Assembly (NCBI GenBank): GCA_009792885.1
Contig: WMCF01000055.1
Coordinates: 5,047,443-5,111,442 of the forward strand
From: Eremophila alpestris peregrina
Taxonomy: Eukaryota; Chordata; Aves; Passeriformes; Alaudidae
Length of the DNA stretch: 64,000 bases
Direction: 5' to 3'
In this document: positions 1 to 11,971 of the stretch, piece by piece
Numbering within the stretch: the stretch's first letter is position 1
How the letters are laid out: every line of letters starts with the position of its first letter
The notes under the pieces: generated by a model
Told to the model about the DNA's origin: nothing
Databases searched by the model: none
The model's input: the letters and a program-made list of their open reading frames with translations, nothing else
Made by a program: the position numbers and the translations under genes

Positions 1-702
1 TATACACACCTTTCAAAGGCACCGACTTTCGTGTAAGCACAAGAGTTCACTGTGTTTGTTAAAATGATCTCTGGAACTGACAAGAAAACAGGGAAGCAAC
101 ATCCTGAGGTTGAAACAAGCAGTGAAATCAACTTATGGATTCATTTGACGCAAAGCTGGAAAAAACATAATGACCTGCAGGAAGTCTCAGCCTTCAGGAA
201 AACATCCTGCAAAGAAAAGTTACCAGGATTTTTCCACTCTAGCTGCAACATACCTGCAACAGTCTGGACCTCACCTGCCCAAGCCTCTCCAGGGTTCTCT
301 GTCTCCAAGGGCAAAGCCAGCGTGAGCCCCAGGGCTGCCGGCGCCACACGTGCTGCTCGCCGGGAGACATTTGGCTAAACCCTTCTGTGCAATCTGCTGC
401 AGAAGTGGCTAAAAATAACCCGGCCGTGCTCAAAGAACAGGCTTTGCTGATGCAAATACCCTGCTGCGCACAAAAAGGTGTGCTTTGCACGGTTAAATGC
501 ACCAAGTAGGAAGGTGGGCTTGGGGGGCTTCAGCTCCACCTGTCCCCTCTCTGTCTGCGTGGCGCCAGTGCTGCTGGCTCAGAGCCAGCCCGGGGGGGCC
601 ATCATGCCAGGGCCCTGCCTGGGACTGTCACTGTGCTGACACGTGGAGGTGTCACAAAGCCTTTAATAAACAACACATACTGATAAGGGGGGGTTTACTT
701 AC
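1..702 (-). other. FGF5: FGF5 intron 2 (5' portion)
   Basis: The sequence after the exon 2 donor runs off the left edge of the window. No FGF5 exon 3 motif was found in it, and nothing else was recognised. Confidence 0.85.
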
Positions 703-806
703 ACTTGCATGGAGTTTTCCTTTTTTTGACATCGCTAAAAATTTGTTGCTGAAAACTCCTCGTATTCCTACAATCCCCTGAGACACAGCAAATATTTCCA
801 AAATAC
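703..806 (-). CDS. FGF5: FGF5 coding exon 2
   Basis: 104 nt. The acceptor CAG-type site (TCCTAG) is at 812-807 and the donor GTAAGT at 702-697. It encodes residues 93-126 in the conserved FGF core. Skipping this exon gives the known short FGF5S form in mammals; a 104-nt skip shifts the frame. Confidence 0.95.
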
Positions 807-3309
807 CTAGGATGACAGAAATCCCAAAATAAAACACAGTTCTTTTCACATTGGTGTGACAGAGAAAAGATAAATACAACTCACTCTGATAGGTTTGCAT
901 TTTCTCTCCCATGTCCCTGGCTCCACCCCTCTGCCTCGCAGAGTGGCCTCCATCCACTCTGGGACGGATACAGGGTGGTGGCTGGGACTCGGGAGTTTTT
1001 TTAAAGTTCCATTTTGGGGCACAATTGCTGGCTGGTAGAACAAGTTAACCCCTGGGGAAATCACTCTCAGGGTGGGAAAAGTCCCCTATACCTACACCAA
1101 CTGGGATCACAGTTGCCCATCCTCATACTGCAGACACTGAACTTGGGAAGTCAGTGTCGCATAAGCCAGCTGGGACTGGAGGTACCACTGATGCTCCCTC
1201 ACACCCCATCCTCTCAGCAGGGTTTGGGGGACGGGGCACTGTGCAACCCAACCATAGAAAAAAATGGGAGTTTCCTGAGCATGATGGGGGTTCTGACCCC
1301 TGATGGGGCATGTAGGACCTGACACTCATCTGACAAAAGAATTGCAAACTCCGAGCACCCCTCAGCAACGGCACCAACACATCACCTCCCCAAGTGGCAT
1401 GGGGCAACTCAGGCAGAGGGCTGGGCATCCCCCCAAACCCTGCCAGCTGGGGAGCAGCACCGTGTCCCCACTCTACCCTTTGCACCCTGGGGAACTGGCA
1501 TTGCTGCCCAGCTGCAGCCCCAGGGGCTCTGTAGCCCTAGCCCCAGCCCCAGAGGAGGGAGCCCACAGAGCATCTTGCCTGGCCCCCAAAGGGCCGTGGG
1601 ATTAACATGCCAGGAGCAAACACGAAGCCATGTTAAATCCCCCAAGGCTGGGTATCAGATCACCACTTCCCATGTTTATTTTAAGGAGGTGCCTCCCCCT
1701 GAGGCACCCAAGTCCCATCACCAAGGGCCTGGGGGGCATTTTGGGGGGGGTTATGGACTGCCATGCCACTCACCCCATGTGCCACAGGCCACAAGCCATG
1801 AGGCTCTGCAGCCCCACTGCAGCAAGGCGAGTACCTTGTCAAACTCCTGCCTGTTCTCAAGGGCACCCCAAGGCCTCCTGCCTTTTGCGGGGTGGCCCTG
1901 CTGCCGTGGTAGACATAATCCTGTTTATTGGGGTTGCCTGGAGTCAAGCCCTATTTCCCAGGGGCCAAAGCTGGGATTTCCCTGCCAAAAGCCGACTTCT
2001 TCCTCCTGAGGGCCGCCTCACCACAACACCATGGCACAGCCCCCCCTCAACAGCACATGTTCTCAGCCAAGGCTGGCTCTGCTCTGACTTGCAGGTGTCA
2101 CTGTGGCCTTTCCGGGGGGGATATGTCAGGTTAAGGAGGAAGGAACTGCACATAATTCAGGTCTTTGCAGGATTGCTGTAGCACCAAACTTCTGCCAGCC
2201 CTTCCAAACCCATGTCTCCCAAAACAGCCTTGGCATGGGTGCCCCATTTTCCTATCCATGCCACATGCCCGCTGTGCCAATGAAGGCCAGAGCAGAGCGC
2301 TTGGGCTCCCAGCATTCCTACTCAGGGGTTGTTCTCCCTCATGGGGTGAAAGCACAGTCTGGGCCCCAAATTCTTTGGTCCTGGGCAGATGTGGCAGCTG
2401 CTCCATGAACGCTCCCAACAGCTGAGCCATGCACGCTTGCCAGAGTCACCTCGGGCCTGAGCCCTTGAAGTGATTTTTCATCCCCACCTGCCATTTCATT
2501 CCCTCTAGCAGGATATCATGGCAACTCCGACCAGAGGATAAGCCATGAGTTAGCACAGCTTTCTCTCAGGGGAACGTCAGCCTCAGTCCTATTTTTAAAC
2601 TTGAATATATCCTATCACTGTGCCGGGAGAATGAGAATGCAAAGAGAGGGATGGAAAAGTCCCACAGAGAAAGGACCAAAAAGGGGCAGCATCTTCTCCT
2701 CCAGGTTCCTGGCAAGGGGCTACGGTGGGAGTGCAGACCTCATGCTCTCACACCATCCCCACAGACTCACTTCCTTGGGCCGGGCAAACCCCCAGGTGGC
2801 ACTTCCCAGAGAAAGACAGGCAGCTCTCACGGACCCCGCAGACCACAGCCCCCCCGGCACCCCAAATGCCCCTTCCCGGGCCCGCCAGTGCTGCAGCTCA
2901 CCCCAGGTGAGGGCGACAGGAGCCAGGGGCTCTGTCATCCCCCGTGGGGGTGTGAAGACCGCAAGGATAGGGATGCTCAGCTCCGCTACCCCGGCCCGGG
3001 CGCGTCAGCCCCCCGACCTCCCGTTCCCCACTCACTGAGCGGACTCGCGTCGTGGGCGCCGTCCACGCGGCCGTCGGGGTGCAGCTGGAGGTGGAAGCCG
3101 ATGCCCACCCGGCAGTACAGCCGGCCCCGCCGCCGATCCGGGCGGCTCCGCGGGAAGCGGCTCGGCCCCGCCGCCACCGGGGAGGAGGAAGAGGAGGAGG
3201 AAGACGCGGGGGCGTTGCGGCCCCGCTGCGCACCGCCGGGCACCTGCTCTCGCCGGCCGCGGGCGGGCAGGGCGAGGAGGAGGAGGAGGAGGAGGAAGGA
3301 CGGGCTCAT
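703..3309 (-). CDS. FGF5: FGF5, fibroblast growth factor 5 (partial: coding exons 1-2)
   Basis: FGF5 is a secreted heparin-binding ligand of FGF receptors; in mammals it ends the hair growth phase and marks the formative epiblast. Two exons are visible on the minus strand and join in frame to 126 codons. Residues 1-18 are a leucine-rich signal peptide. Residues about 19-62 are a basic linker with an eight-serine run. The beta-trefoil core begins at the LYCRVGIGFHLQ motif (about 64-75) and continues in exon 2 with the ILEIFAVSQGIVGIRGVFSN stretch and the AMSKKGKLHAS segment. Exon 2 is exactly 104 bp, as in other FGF genes, with AG/GT borders and phase 1 entry. The start at 3309 opens directly into the signal peptide. 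Exon 3 (rest of the trefoil and the C-terminal tail) is outside the window. From memory of the mammalian protein, the linker before the trefoil is shorter here. Identification is very secure. Confidence 0.96.
807..3035 (-). other. FGF5: FGF5 intron 1
   Basis: 2,229 bp with GT...AG borders. It is C-rich on the plus strand over much of 1,100-2,900. Several 60-180 codon open frames here have no recognisable protein, and no mobile element was recognised. Confidence 0.9.
3036..3309 (-). CDS. FGF5: FGF5 coding exon 1
   Basis: 274 nt (91 codons plus one base) from ATG at 3309-3307 to a consensus donor GTGAGT at 3035-3030. It encodes the signal peptide, the Ser/Arg-rich linker and the first trefoil strands. 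The last base joins the first two of exon 2 to make Ser92. Confidence 0.94.
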
Positions 3310-3414
3310 GCTGCTGGCGGGCGGGAAGAAGGAGGGAGGGCGCCGCATCCCGCTCCGCTCCGAGCCCTGGAGCGGGGGACCGAGCACGGGGGGGAGCCGG
3401 GCCGCCCCTCCCCG

Positions 3415-3423
3415 CTATTTATA
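3415..3423 (-). promoter_or_regulatory. FGF5: TATA box of FGF5
   Basis: The minus strand reads TATAAATAG about 106 bp upstream of the FGF5 start codon, inside a GC-rich stretch. A TATA element here predicts transcription starting near 3,385-3,393 and a leader of roughly 80 nt. It is the only such element directly upstream of the gene. Confidence 0.65.
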
Positions 3424-4423
3424 ACCGGGCGGCGGCCTCGCACCTGTGCCCGGCCCCACGTCCCCCCCGCCCCCTTCCCCCGTGCCCGCGGCAGATGCGG
3501 GACTCGGGGTGCATCTATCTGGGAATTAACTTGTCCTCCTCGCAGGGACGAGGCCACGGGGCTGCGGGACCCTGGGGACAGGCTCGGGTTGCAGCCCCCC
3601 GCCTGGGGTTCGGGGGGTGCCACGGCAGCTGCACGCCTAGCCCAGCCTTGGGCAGGGGGCTCAGGACAACCCCTCGAACCATAAAGCCGCTCTCCCTCAC
3701 TCACGGGGCCAGGCTCCGCCCCAAAAGCAGCCCTTGAGGATAACGGGGAGGGTCCCCATCATGAACCCCTAAAGGCATCTCACGGCCTGCAGGAAAGTGC
3801 TGGCCCTTGTCGGTGCACAACATCCTCCTTGGTTCCCGGGCAGGCGGTACACGGCCCCCAGCTTCACGCACACCTGGCAGGTGCCGCCCATCACCAGCGG
3901 CCGTGTTCCTTCCTAAAGACAATGACCTCCTGCGGCGCAGGAGGAGACCCCGCAGCAACAGCCCATCCATCCCCCTGGCACAACTCCCCATGGATTATGC
4001 TTTTCTCAGCTCCTAGAGTCGCTCCAGGCCCTCAAAGCCACTGGGGAAACCCTCACCTCTACAAAAGCCAACACGGGCCAAACAGCCTGCAGCCCCAACT
4101 CCGCCCCTCTGTGCCCTCAGTACTCTTGCCAACCGGTGCTGTCCCCTAAATCCCACCTAGGAACCGCCCCTCAGGCATCCCAGGGGTGTTTCTAGCTTGC
4201 GGGCTCATCCAGGCCACGCGCTCAGGGATCGGGTTCGGCAGGAAGGAGGCAGAGCCGGTGGCACGCTGGAGGGTGACCTTCGCCTTCCAAGGAAGCTGAA
4301 GGTTGGGGGCACAGAGAGGGACACGCACTTAAGGATCTGTATCCAGCCTGGTTGACACCTGGCACAGCCTGGTGTGAGCAGATGATCTCACAGCGTTGCT
4401 GCAATTTCAAACCCTTTCTCAGC

Positions 4424-4500
4424 ACATATATATATCCACAGAGCTATATGCACACAGGTTATATATAGACATGTATACATAGACAGCCCTATATATAGAT
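4424..4500. repeat. AT-rich imperfect TATA-type low-complexity stretch
   Basis: Repeated blocks of the TATATATA/CTATATATAGA type, interspersed with ACA and CACA, form a degraded dinucleotide-like repeat. Confidence 0.6.
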
Positions 4501-6202
4501 GCACATACCTGAGGGAAGGTCAGGGCACTCAAATCTTGTTTACTTCTCCCAGCTGTAGTGTTTAGCCTGGCAAAATCCATGACTTCCACTTACCCACCTC
4601 CTCTTGAATTACACACACATGCTGATTCTGAATCCAGATCCATGAGGAGGATGAGGACCTGCAGGACTTCTTAACCTCTCGAGTGGTGTTGGCACAAGAC
4701 TTTCTGTACCAGCACAGCTGAGGGAGGATTTCCTATTGGGCATCTTGGTGTAAAGGCTGCAGCCAGTACAGGATCATGGCAGCAAAATCCCTGTTCTCCA
4801 TCTGGGTCAGCAGACCAGAAACCACTTCTGCCACTGGCAGTTAAGGGTGAATGAAAAAATGTTTACAGTTACCATCCTGGGGGTGACCAGGCACAGCAGC
4901 AGAAAGGAGGCACCCACATGCCTGGGCCAGAGACACCCACCATTAGAAAAGATTCTGTCCCCAGAGGTTCATCAGCAAGTCCAGCCTCCCTAAGTTTGAC
5001 CTTATCGTCCACTCTCACAGTTTCCAACAGCAGTTCTGGTGCCACCCTGGCTGCCAGCCATCCTCTGCTCACTCACACTTCTGTTTTTCTCCTCTAGTGA
5101 AGAATTCCCAGAAAACTCAAACTCCCAAGGTGTGTGGCCACCAAGAAGGCAACACCAACCAGATGGGTTTGCCCAGGCTGGTGTCCAAGACCTGCTTTTG
5201 GAGGGAACCCCTCTGCAGTGCAAGTTCCTGACCCTTTCTGGGGAGCACAGTTAGGCAGCAGAGCCTGTGGGTCACTCACTCCCTGTCCTCCTCTTTTCTG
5301 TGTTGTCGAATGGGACAACTTCAGGAGAGCATCTGCCTTCTCTGGGGACTCCCTTGTCTCCATCAGAGCAATACCCAGCCACCTTCACTGTAGAGAAATG
5401 ACTCACACAAGTCCCTGTAGCACACGATGCATTTTCACCTTTCCCATGAAACTCTGAGAACTCACAAGCAGTGCTTTGGGCCTGACCTGGATGGTTTTAG
5501 GTGCTTTCTCTTTGTTCACCTGCATAACACATCAATTTTAAATACTCCGGGTGCTCCTGTAGCACAACTCAAAAAAAAGCCCCCAAAAATGCCAACATAA
5601 AACCAAACCAAACACGAGGTTTACATCTAAATAAATAAGTAAACATAATAGAGAACTTCCTGAAGCAATTGTGTGTAATTCCCTTTGGCAGTAGCAACCC
5701 TCACACACACCCCAGCAGCTATGGAAGCCTAATGCTGATGTTATGTTATTTAAAATATTCAGGGCTTGATTACAGAGAAAACTCAGCAAATGGAAAGGAT
5801 AAAATGGGTTTTAAGTGCAAACTTCCCTGTTCAAAGATGAGAAGGACTCTTCTGTTTGATCTGCTGCAGAGCACCAGGCCTGCAAGTTATGCAGCAGGAG
5901 CGCTCCTCCCTCCTAATGTCGGTCTGGTGCTATTTAATTGCCACTTAAAAATATGTGAGGCAAAGCATGAGGAGACATGAGACCAGCCAGCAGAGCATGG
6001 GGAAAAAAAAAAAAAAGGCCTTTGCAATGAGCATGTGTCTGAAGGAGACTCACCACAGTCTGACGGAAGTGGCTGGTCCCCAGGTCACCCTGCAAGTCCC
6101 TCTGGAAGTGCCTCCACTCCCAAAAGAGTAAGAACTGTGGCTGTTTCAGGAGCTTTACAGAACCAAACGTGTTACCAGGAGGAGGTGCATTAGAACAGGT
6201 TA

Positions 6203-6242
6203 ATTTAATTAAGATGATTGTACTCATTTAATTAAGATGATT
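6203..6242 (+). repeat. 23-bp tandem repeat, 1.7 copies
   Basis: A 17-bp unit ATTTAATTAAGATGATT occurs at 6203-6219 and again, identically, at 6226-6242. Each unit carries a TTTAATTAA core of the homeodomain-site type. Confidence 0.85.
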
Positions 6243-9093
6243 ATTCCCTCCAGGTGCTGTGGGGAGCACAGGTGCAAATGGTCAACATGCCCCCATGGGC
6301 ATGAATGTCACCGAGATCACTCAGAAGCCACCTCACAAGCCTGGATAAGGAAGAAAATTCTAACAAGTGAAAAGCAGTATGTCTTTGAATGAATCTCAGA
6401 GCATGCTAGGCATTTTCCAGCATTCTGCAGGACAGCACTGTATTGCACAGAAACTTTCCCCCTGCATTTTTGTGTGTATTTGTTTTAAAGCCACCATCAA
6501 CCTGTTCTGTACTGGGTCAGCTCTTTCCCCACTGCAAATCAGACCTTAGCAGCAGGGAAGTAGAGAAGAAATTCTGTACAGCTCATATGATTTCCAAAAC
6601 AAGGGAACTATTTCAGCCTTTCCTAGACATCCACAGCTGAACAATATATTTTCGAGAGCTGGGTATTGCAATGAAATCCTAATAGCTGATTTTACAATTT
6701 TAACCAGTTAAAGGTTAACTAGACATAGACAGCATACCAAGAGAAGCTCAGCCTCCTTGCAACAATGGCAGCAAACAGTGCCAGCAGCCAGGCAGCAGAT
6801 CTCCATCTGTCCAGCACACTGCTCAGCATCTTCATGCATAGCAGAAAACCCAACACAAAGATTTTGGGACTGCCTCCACAGGGTCGCTGTGAGGATGCTC
6901 AGAGAAAGCCTTGCTTGTATACCTCCTCCCAGACCTAAGGAAAATAATCCATGTGAAATTCTGTACAGCCTGTGGCCACACTGACGAGGAGTTCAGGTGC
7001 CTGTGTCCAGCTGCCCAGAGCTAATCCATTCCCAAACCTGCTGCTGTGTGGAGCCAGAGGCACAGCTCCTGCTGGCTTCAGCAGGATGGGATCAGGCCCC
7101 CAGGCAGGCAGCTACCCCCAGCTCCAGCCCAAAGGTGCACAGCGTGTGTGTCTGTTTCCTGTGGCTGCCCGACTACTGCACCCTCAAACAGAAACTTCTG
7201 TGGGTTGTCCCCAGGAACAGCATTAATATCAGGATTTGTTGGAATCATTTTCATTGTTATAATTTGCAGTGTGGCCTGGCTACAGGTAAGATGGAGCAGT
7301 CTTACTTTAAGTGCTGCAGTGCGCAGGGAAGGGGCTCACCAAATCTGAAGGCTGCTTGTCCTTATTCCCAGCTCTTACTTACTGTTCCTCTGCAGCACAG
7401 TGAAGATGCCCCTTGTGGGTGGGTTTGGGAAGCAGATGAGTCTGTGGGCTCTGGCAGAGGCTTACAGGGGCAGCTCTGTCCCAGAGAAATGCCCATGCAA
7501 TGCCCCAGCACTGAATTTTCTGGGCTGCCATGCCGGGTGAGGAACCTGCACAGGGGAGAGCCAGCTGGTACCACAGCCCAGCCAGCTTCTGTGTTGTGCA
7601 GAGACACAGCACAGTATGTAGCAATGGTACTCATGCTGACCTGAGGAGAGACAGCATGGGGAGTGAGGGACCTGCTGTGGCCCAGCCCTGAGCCCAAATG
7701 GCCCACTCCTGTGAACCCGCTCCTTACAACAGCCAACTCCACAGGATCATGGGCACTGCCTGCCCTTATTATGGCATGCTCTGCTTGTTAAGGAAGCATT
7801 AGTTGGAGTTTGATTTATCACTTTGGAGTTCGATATCCAATTTTACCAAAACAAAGTCTTGGATTAAATTTCCTGACCGCTAGTCTGTAGATTTTTGTAC
7901 TTACAGAGAGAAATAGTGTGAGCTTTGTGTGGCAGTTACAACACAGGCACCTGCTGCACCACACGTGCCCTATCTAACAGTGTTTTTAGGGGGCTGACTG
8001 CAGCCAAACCCGATGGAATAAGTCCTGGGGCTTAGCACTGTGCCTTCTGAGAGAGTCACAAGGAACACACAGAAAGCAAGGTGCTGCAGGATGCTACCAG
8101 GGCAAAGCAGGGGGACGCACACTACACGGCTGTGAAAGGACGTAAAATATTTGGGGCAGGTGGAAGAGATTCTGAAACCTGCAGGTGTGTGCTGGGTTCC
8201 TGAGTGCGCCTTCACGCAGGGGAAGCACCATCCCTCCAGCAGCACCAGGACAAGCGCAAGGAGAGCATAATTAACACCGCCGCTATGAACCTCCCCGGGA
8301 GCAGGAGGGAGCTAGCCCCAAAGCCAGCCCGGGGCTGCTGGAGAAGCAAAGCTGCCGCGGTAGAGGAGTCCGCAGCATCATCATCCCCGGGGAAGGAGCC
8401 CGTCGGGGCCCGGAGCATACCCGCTAGCCCTGCGGTGGCCCCACTAGATGGCGGTGCCCACCCGCCTCTGCCGCCCCCGGCATCCCCGCAGCCTGCCCGT
8501 ATGTCCCGGAGCCCCGTCACAGCATCCCTGGGAACCTTCAAAAAAGGGATGCGCAGGGGTGGCACCATTTTTAAGGAAAATCCACGGGATAATCAGTGTC
8601 TCACCCCCGCAATTAACGGCAGCAGGTGAAGCTATGCGTATTCTTGACGCACGGAGTGAAAGCAGGGGAGCCGCTTCGGCTCCTGGCTTGGCTTGGGGGT
8701 TACTGGTACCGTGTCGGGGTCAGTACGCTGAGAGAGAGTGAGCAACATCAGCGGGAAGCTGGACTGTCCGTCGCAGGGAGTTTCCTGGGCTGTTCTACGT
8801 GAAGGCCCAGGCACTTGCCCAGGAACTGTAAAGGTTTTGCAGCAGGTCCCGGTACTTCGTGCAAGCCCCAAATCCCATGGCAGCAGATGCCGGTGGTACC
8901 TGGACCCCATTTACATGACACCGTGGGGTTCTCACGCTCTGCCGTGGGCCCCAGCCTTTGGGATGTTTTCCCTGCCAGTGACCTGCTGAGCCACGCACAG
9001 CCTCTGTGCCAGGGTATTGGCAGTCAGTATGTGGAAATGGGTTTCCATTTCCCGGCACATTCCCGGGCTGCTGCGTCCCCCAAGTGCCCTCCC

Positions 9094-9096
<3 letters not shown>

Positions 9097-9156
<60 letters not shown>
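9097..9156 (+). repeat. Uninterrupted 60-nt C homopolymer
   Basis: Sixty consecutive C residues (G on the minus strand) lie between GTG and AGAG. It is exceptionally long for a genomic G/C homopolymer and its true length is doubtful. Confidence 0.95.
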
Positions 9157-9502
9157 AGAGCACGCGGGGCTGACACTAAACGCACCCGCTTGCAGGTGGT
9201 GCCCTTAGGACCAGGCTGTGCACCCATACCTGGGAGTATCCCCTTTGTCTTGGTCCTCCCGTGTGTCACTGGCTGCGACGCCACGACCCCGGTAATGCAC
9301 CAGGACAGAGGGGACCCACCCCGGCCTCTTCAAGCACTCCCTACCCTAAGACAGTGGGGACTGGGGGCTTCCCTGAGTCCTGTCACCCCAGACAAGCTCC
9401 GGGAAACCTCCGTGGCTGTGCCCATCCTGCAAGCCGGGGACCACCAATAGCCCTGGCAAGGGTGGAGGGGCGATACGAGCTCCTGGAAGAGGTGAGGTGG
9501 AA

Positions 9503-9655
9503 AAATACCGAAACACAGAAAGACGGAAAGACAGAAAGAAAAAGAAAGACAGGCAAAATGAAAGAAATTAAAGACAACCCAAAACACGAAGGGAAGAAGG
9601 AAGGAAGGAAGGGAAGGACAGGATGAAGGAGAGAGATAAAGGCTGAATAAAATGC
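9503..9655 (+). repeat. Purine-rich low-complexity tract
   Basis: GAAAGACAGAAAG-type and GGAAGGAAGG-type runs dominate this segment on the plus strand. Confidence 0.7.
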
Positions 9656-9879
9656 CAGACAAAAGCAAAGATGCATAGAGGAAGGACGGACAGATGTCGG
9701 AGGGGCCGAAGGAAGGCAGACGAGCGGGGAAGGAGAGCGCCGAGAAGCGGCGGCGTGCTCGGGCTTTTCTGCCCTTCCCTGCGGCCCGGTGCGGCCGGGG
9801 GCCCCGTTGCCACCGCGCCGCCGAGGGCCCACCCCTCCGTCACCGCCCATTCCCCCGCATCGATTAACGTCCAAGTGCT

Positions 9880-10592
9880 TTGAAGAAAATAAAGTCATTT
9901 ATTGTCAAAGCATCCAACATACCCGGATAAACTATAAAGTTTAATAAATCTTTTTTTTTTTTCCAGAGGGGCGAGGAAAAAGAAACAAAACAAAAAAACA
10001 AACCAAAAAACAGACAAACCCAAACGGGAAAGGGGAGGTAACACGGAACTACCGAGACTCCATTCCACGGGCACCAGTGACACTCGGGGGGAAGCGGCGC
10101 GGGCGGCGGCGGGGCCGGACGGGGTGTAGCGCCCGGCGCATGCAGGACCCCGGCCAGCCGCCCGCCGGCCCCGCCACGCTCCCCTCGCCCTTAGCTTCAT
10201 ATCCAAAATAAAAATTTACCCTGACATAGAATTATTATTACATCTAAACCATAAGTGCTTAATAATTTAAGTAGAAACGTATGACAAATGCATCAATATG
10301 TTGCAATATATGACATTTTAAAAAATGTATTTTTAAGTCATTTGATTTTTTTCCTTTTTCCCTATGCTTCTCTCTTTTTTTAATTTTTTTTCTTTTCTTG
10401 ATTTTTTTTTTTTACCTTCATTCCTCTGCTTCTTCTTCTTCACCTCCTTCTCCTCGCCCGCTGCCCTCCCCGCCCCTCCCCGGACAGTGGAAACGCGTGC
10501 ATCGAAGGGGAAGGGTAGGAGAGGCGGGCGGCGCGGGTGTCCCCCGGGCGGGGGTCCCGTGCGCGTTCCCGGGGCCGAGCGGGGTGTCCCCG
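9880..10592 (-). other. PRDM8: PRDM8 3' UTR with poly(A) signal
   Basis: Downstream of the TAG the sequence turns from GC-rich to A/T-rich (minus-strand A-rich runs near 10,330-10,440 and 9,950-10,020). A canonical minus-strand AATAAA lies at 9903-9898, predicting cleavage near 9,875-9,885. The exact end is inferred. Confidence 0.65.
9898..9903 (-). terminator. PRDM8: Poly(A) signal AATAAA of PRDM8
   Basis: Canonical hexamer on the minus strand about 690 nt after the stop codon, followed by T-rich sequence. It is the best candidate cleavage signal in the region. Confidence 0.6.
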
Positions 10593-11971
10593 CTAGTTGT
10601 GAGAGGTCATGTGGCGGGAGAGGTGGTGGCGCTCGCGGAAGGACTCGTTGCAGATGGGGCACTTGAGCTTCTCCTCGCGGCGGCGCTTGACGAGGGGCTC
10701 CAGCGCGTATTCCTTCTTGTGGTGGGAGCGCATGTGGTAGACCAGGTCCGAGGTCATGCGGAAGGACGCGTTGCACTTGGCGCACCAGTTCTGAGCCGGC
10801 AGGCACAGCGAGGTGAACGACGGCGGCAGCAGCGTCAGCGCCGACGGCAGCTGCAGCTGCAGCGGCCCCGCCGCTGCTGCCGCCACCGCCGCCGCCGCCG
10901 AGCTCTTGGGCCAGAAGGCCGTGGTGTAGAGAAAGGGGCTTTGCTTGGGCAGCCCACCCCCGCCGCCGCCGCCGCCCGCCGCCTCTCCGCCGCCCGGCAG
11001 CTTGGCGGCCAGCGCCTCGGCGGCGTACAGGCGGGCGGGGGCGGCGGCGCCGTCGGGGCAGGGCTCGCCCAGCCCGCCCAGCTTGGGACCCAGCACCAGC
11101 GGCGGGACGTGCGGGAAGGAGCGGGCGGGCTGCGAGAAGGCGCTTTTTCGCTCCTCGGCTCCGCCGCCGCCGGGCCCCCCGGGGCCGGCCCCGAGCTGCG
11201 GCACCGTGCTGAAGGCGCTGCCCCGCGCCGGGCTGCCGCCGTCCAGGCGGGCGGCCAGAGGGCCTCCCGCACCGCCGCGGGGGCACAGCCCCGGCTCCAC
11301 ACCGCCCGCGCCTGGAGAGCCGCGCTCTGGGCCCTCTTCGGGGCCGCCATCGGGCTCGGGGCCACGGGCCGCCTTCTTCACCTCCACGAAGGCGCTACGC
11401 TTGGCCTCTCCGGTCTCCGGGCTGGGCGGCGCGAAGAGGCGTCCGCCCTCCTCGAGCCCGCAGTAGGAGCCGGCGGCGCGGTACTGCTGCTGCGGGGCGC
11501 AGCCCGGCTCCTCCTTGGGCGCCGCTGGCAGCCCCGGCCTCTCCGCCGGGAAGCGGCCCCGCGCCGCGCCGGCTCCGCGCTCTTCCTCCTCTGGGAAGCG
11601 CCGCTTCGCCTTCCCGGCCGCCGCCTCAGGGCCGCTCTCGGGGGGCGCCGGCCGCCCCGGGGACCCGGCGCGCCCTCCGCGGGAGTTCTCCAGCTCCCGC
11701 GCCAGGTTGTGGAAGTCCGTGGAGGGCTTGGTGCCGGCGGTGGGGCCGCCGTCAGGCCCGGGAAAGGGGGGGTGCGGCGGCCCGCCGGGCTTCCCGAACT
11801 TGCCGGGCTCCTGCTCCTTGCCGGAGCTGTCCTTGACGCCGGCGGCCTCTGCGGCGGGGCCGGTGTCGGGGCCGTGCAGCCTCTTGGGGCAGCGGAACCG
11901 CAGGTGTGCGGCGAAGGGCAGTTCGAACTGGAAGCGCTGGCTGCACTCAGGGCAGGCGAAGGGCGGCGAGC
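10593..11971 (-). CDS. PRDM8: PRDM8 coding exon 3 (last)
   Basis: 1,379 nt including the stop. The acceptor GACGCAG is at 11978-11972. It encodes the C2HC finger, the whole disordered linker and both C-terminal C2H2 fingers. It is strongly GC-rich, which opens long false frames on the opposite strand. Confidence 0.94.

Larger units (their letters stand above)
2870..3720. promoter_or_regulatory. CpG island over FGF5 promoter and exon 1
   Basis: Dense CG dinucleotides and high GC cover the FGF5 first exon and promoter, unlike the flanking intron and spacer. Borders are estimated by eye. Confidence 0.7.
3721..9880. other. FGF5-PRDM8 intergenic spacer
   Basis: About 6 kb separates the FGF5 promoter from the PRDM8 poly(A) site. 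It contains an AT-rich TATA-type stretch near 4,424-4,500, a 23-bp tandem repeat near 6,203, a GC-rich patch at about 8,200-8,640, a 60-nt C homopolymer at 9,097 and a purine-rich low-complexity tract near 9,500-9,650. No gene, tRNA or recognisable transposon was found. Open frames here lack protein motifs. Confidence 0.7.

Noticed and set aside
1..702. FGF5 exon 3
   Set aside because: No sequence encoding the third-exon FGF5 motifs is present; it must lie left of the window.
8204..8629. 141-codon open frame in a GC-rich patch between FGF5 and PRDM8
   Set aside because: No homology recognised and an opposite-strand frame is equally open; not enough to call a gene.
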